From Xanthobacteraceae bacterium (lineage in GTDB: Bacteria; Pseudomonadota; Alphaproteobacteria; Rhizobiales; Xanthobacteraceae): a DNA stretch of 6,227 bases. Positions 5,976 to 6,227 of this stretch are shown here, piece by piece. The position numbers and the translations under genes are program-made. The DNA is taken from contig JASHVC010000551.1 of the NCBI GenBank assembly GCA_030039655.1, positions 1-6,227 on the forward strand. The letters run 5' to 3'. The notes beneath the pieces are model-generated. The model was not told where the DNA came from and searched no databases. It saw nothing but the letters and a program-made list of their open reading frames with translations. Every line of letters begins with the position of its first letter. The first letter of the stretch is position 1.

Positions 5976-6227
5976 ATGACGACCGCCGCCGCAACCGCCA
6001 CGCCAGGCCAAGTCCTCGCCGCGCCGATCGATGCCGACCGCATTGATCCCGCACGCCTGGTGGCGTTCCTGGCCATGTGCTTCGGCATGTTCATGGCATT
6101 CCTAGACATCCAGGTGGTGTCAGCCTCGCTGTCGGAAATTCAGGCCGGCCTCGCCGCTTCCAGCGACGAGATCACCTGGGTGCAGACCGCTTATTTGATG
6201 GCCGAAGTCGTCGCCATTCCGCTCTCC
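5976..6227 (+). CDS. emrB: DHA2-family (EmrB-type) major facilitator efflux transporter, 3' truncated
   Basis: Only the first 84 residues are in the window; the frame is still open at the last base. A GAGGA ribosome site (5964-5968) lies seven bases before the ATG at 5976, 21 bases after the emrA stop. Residues 1-26 are a cytoplasmic tail, about 28-50 the first membrane helix (FLAMCFGMFMAFLDIQVVSA, with Asp44 of the DHA2 motif), then SLSEIQAGLAASSDEITWVQ and the start of helix 2 (TAYLMAEVVAIPLS). The ITWV(Q/V)T(A/S)YL(M/V)AE segment is typical of EmrB/FarB-type proton-driven drug exporters with 14 helices. With the adaptor encoded just upstream, it should form a tripartite pump using an outer-membrane channel probably encoded elsewhere or downstream. 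The family is clear; the exact substrate class is not. Confidence 0.92.
   Translation, partial: MTTAAATATPGQVLAAPIDADRIDPARLVAFLAMCFGMFMAFLDIQVVSASLSEIQAGLAASSDEITWVQTAYLMAEVVAIPLS

Noticed and set aside
1..6227. A functional link between the transhydrogenase operon and the efflux module, such as a single new system.
   Set aside because: The two are separated by convergent and divergent genes, and each is a complete, known type of unit. Adjacency alone does not support a joint role.

Overview
The window comes from a GC-rich alphaproteobacterium, most likely of the order Hyphomicrobiales (Bradyrhizobium/Rhodopseudomonas-like). This rests on codon use, on the three-gene (split alpha) proton-translocating transhydrogenase, and on a small secreted protein of a type I associate with that order. 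No RNA genes, insertion sequences, CRISPR arrays or phage genes are visible. All genes look intact apart from the two cut by the window edges.

Left part (1-2961): the end of a pntAA-pntAB-pntB operon on the plus strand. It encodes the membrane proton-pumping NAD(P) transhydrogenase, which uses the proton motive force to make NADPH from NADH. pntAA lacks about its first 30 codons. A strong hairpin at 2920-2946 closes the operon and also lies just beyond the convergent small gene, so it may serve both.

Middle part (2962-3813): two uncharacterised small genes, divergently transcribed. The minus-strand gene encodes an 81-residue protein with a signal peptide and a mature helical domain of about 54 residues. 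The plus-strand gene encodes a 149-residue, probably single-pass membrane protein with a periplasmic domain carrying two cysteines.

Right part (3823-6227): a multidrug-efflux module. A TetR-family repressor on the minus strand diverges from an EmrA-type membrane fusion protein and an EmrB-type DHA2 major facilitator transporter, which is cut by the right edge after 84 residues. The 194-bp space between tetR and emrA carries two copies of a near-perfect palindrome. Their centres are 51 bp apart and they are interleaved with recognisable promoters facing both ways. The simplest reading is that the TetR protein represses both itself and the pump until a ligand releases it. Homologous TetR-EmrAB systems in rhizobia respond to plant flavonoids and similar compounds; the ligand here cannot be read from sequence.

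I found no clearly new biological system. The most informative feature is the twin-operator control region. The two small unassigned genes are the main unknowns.
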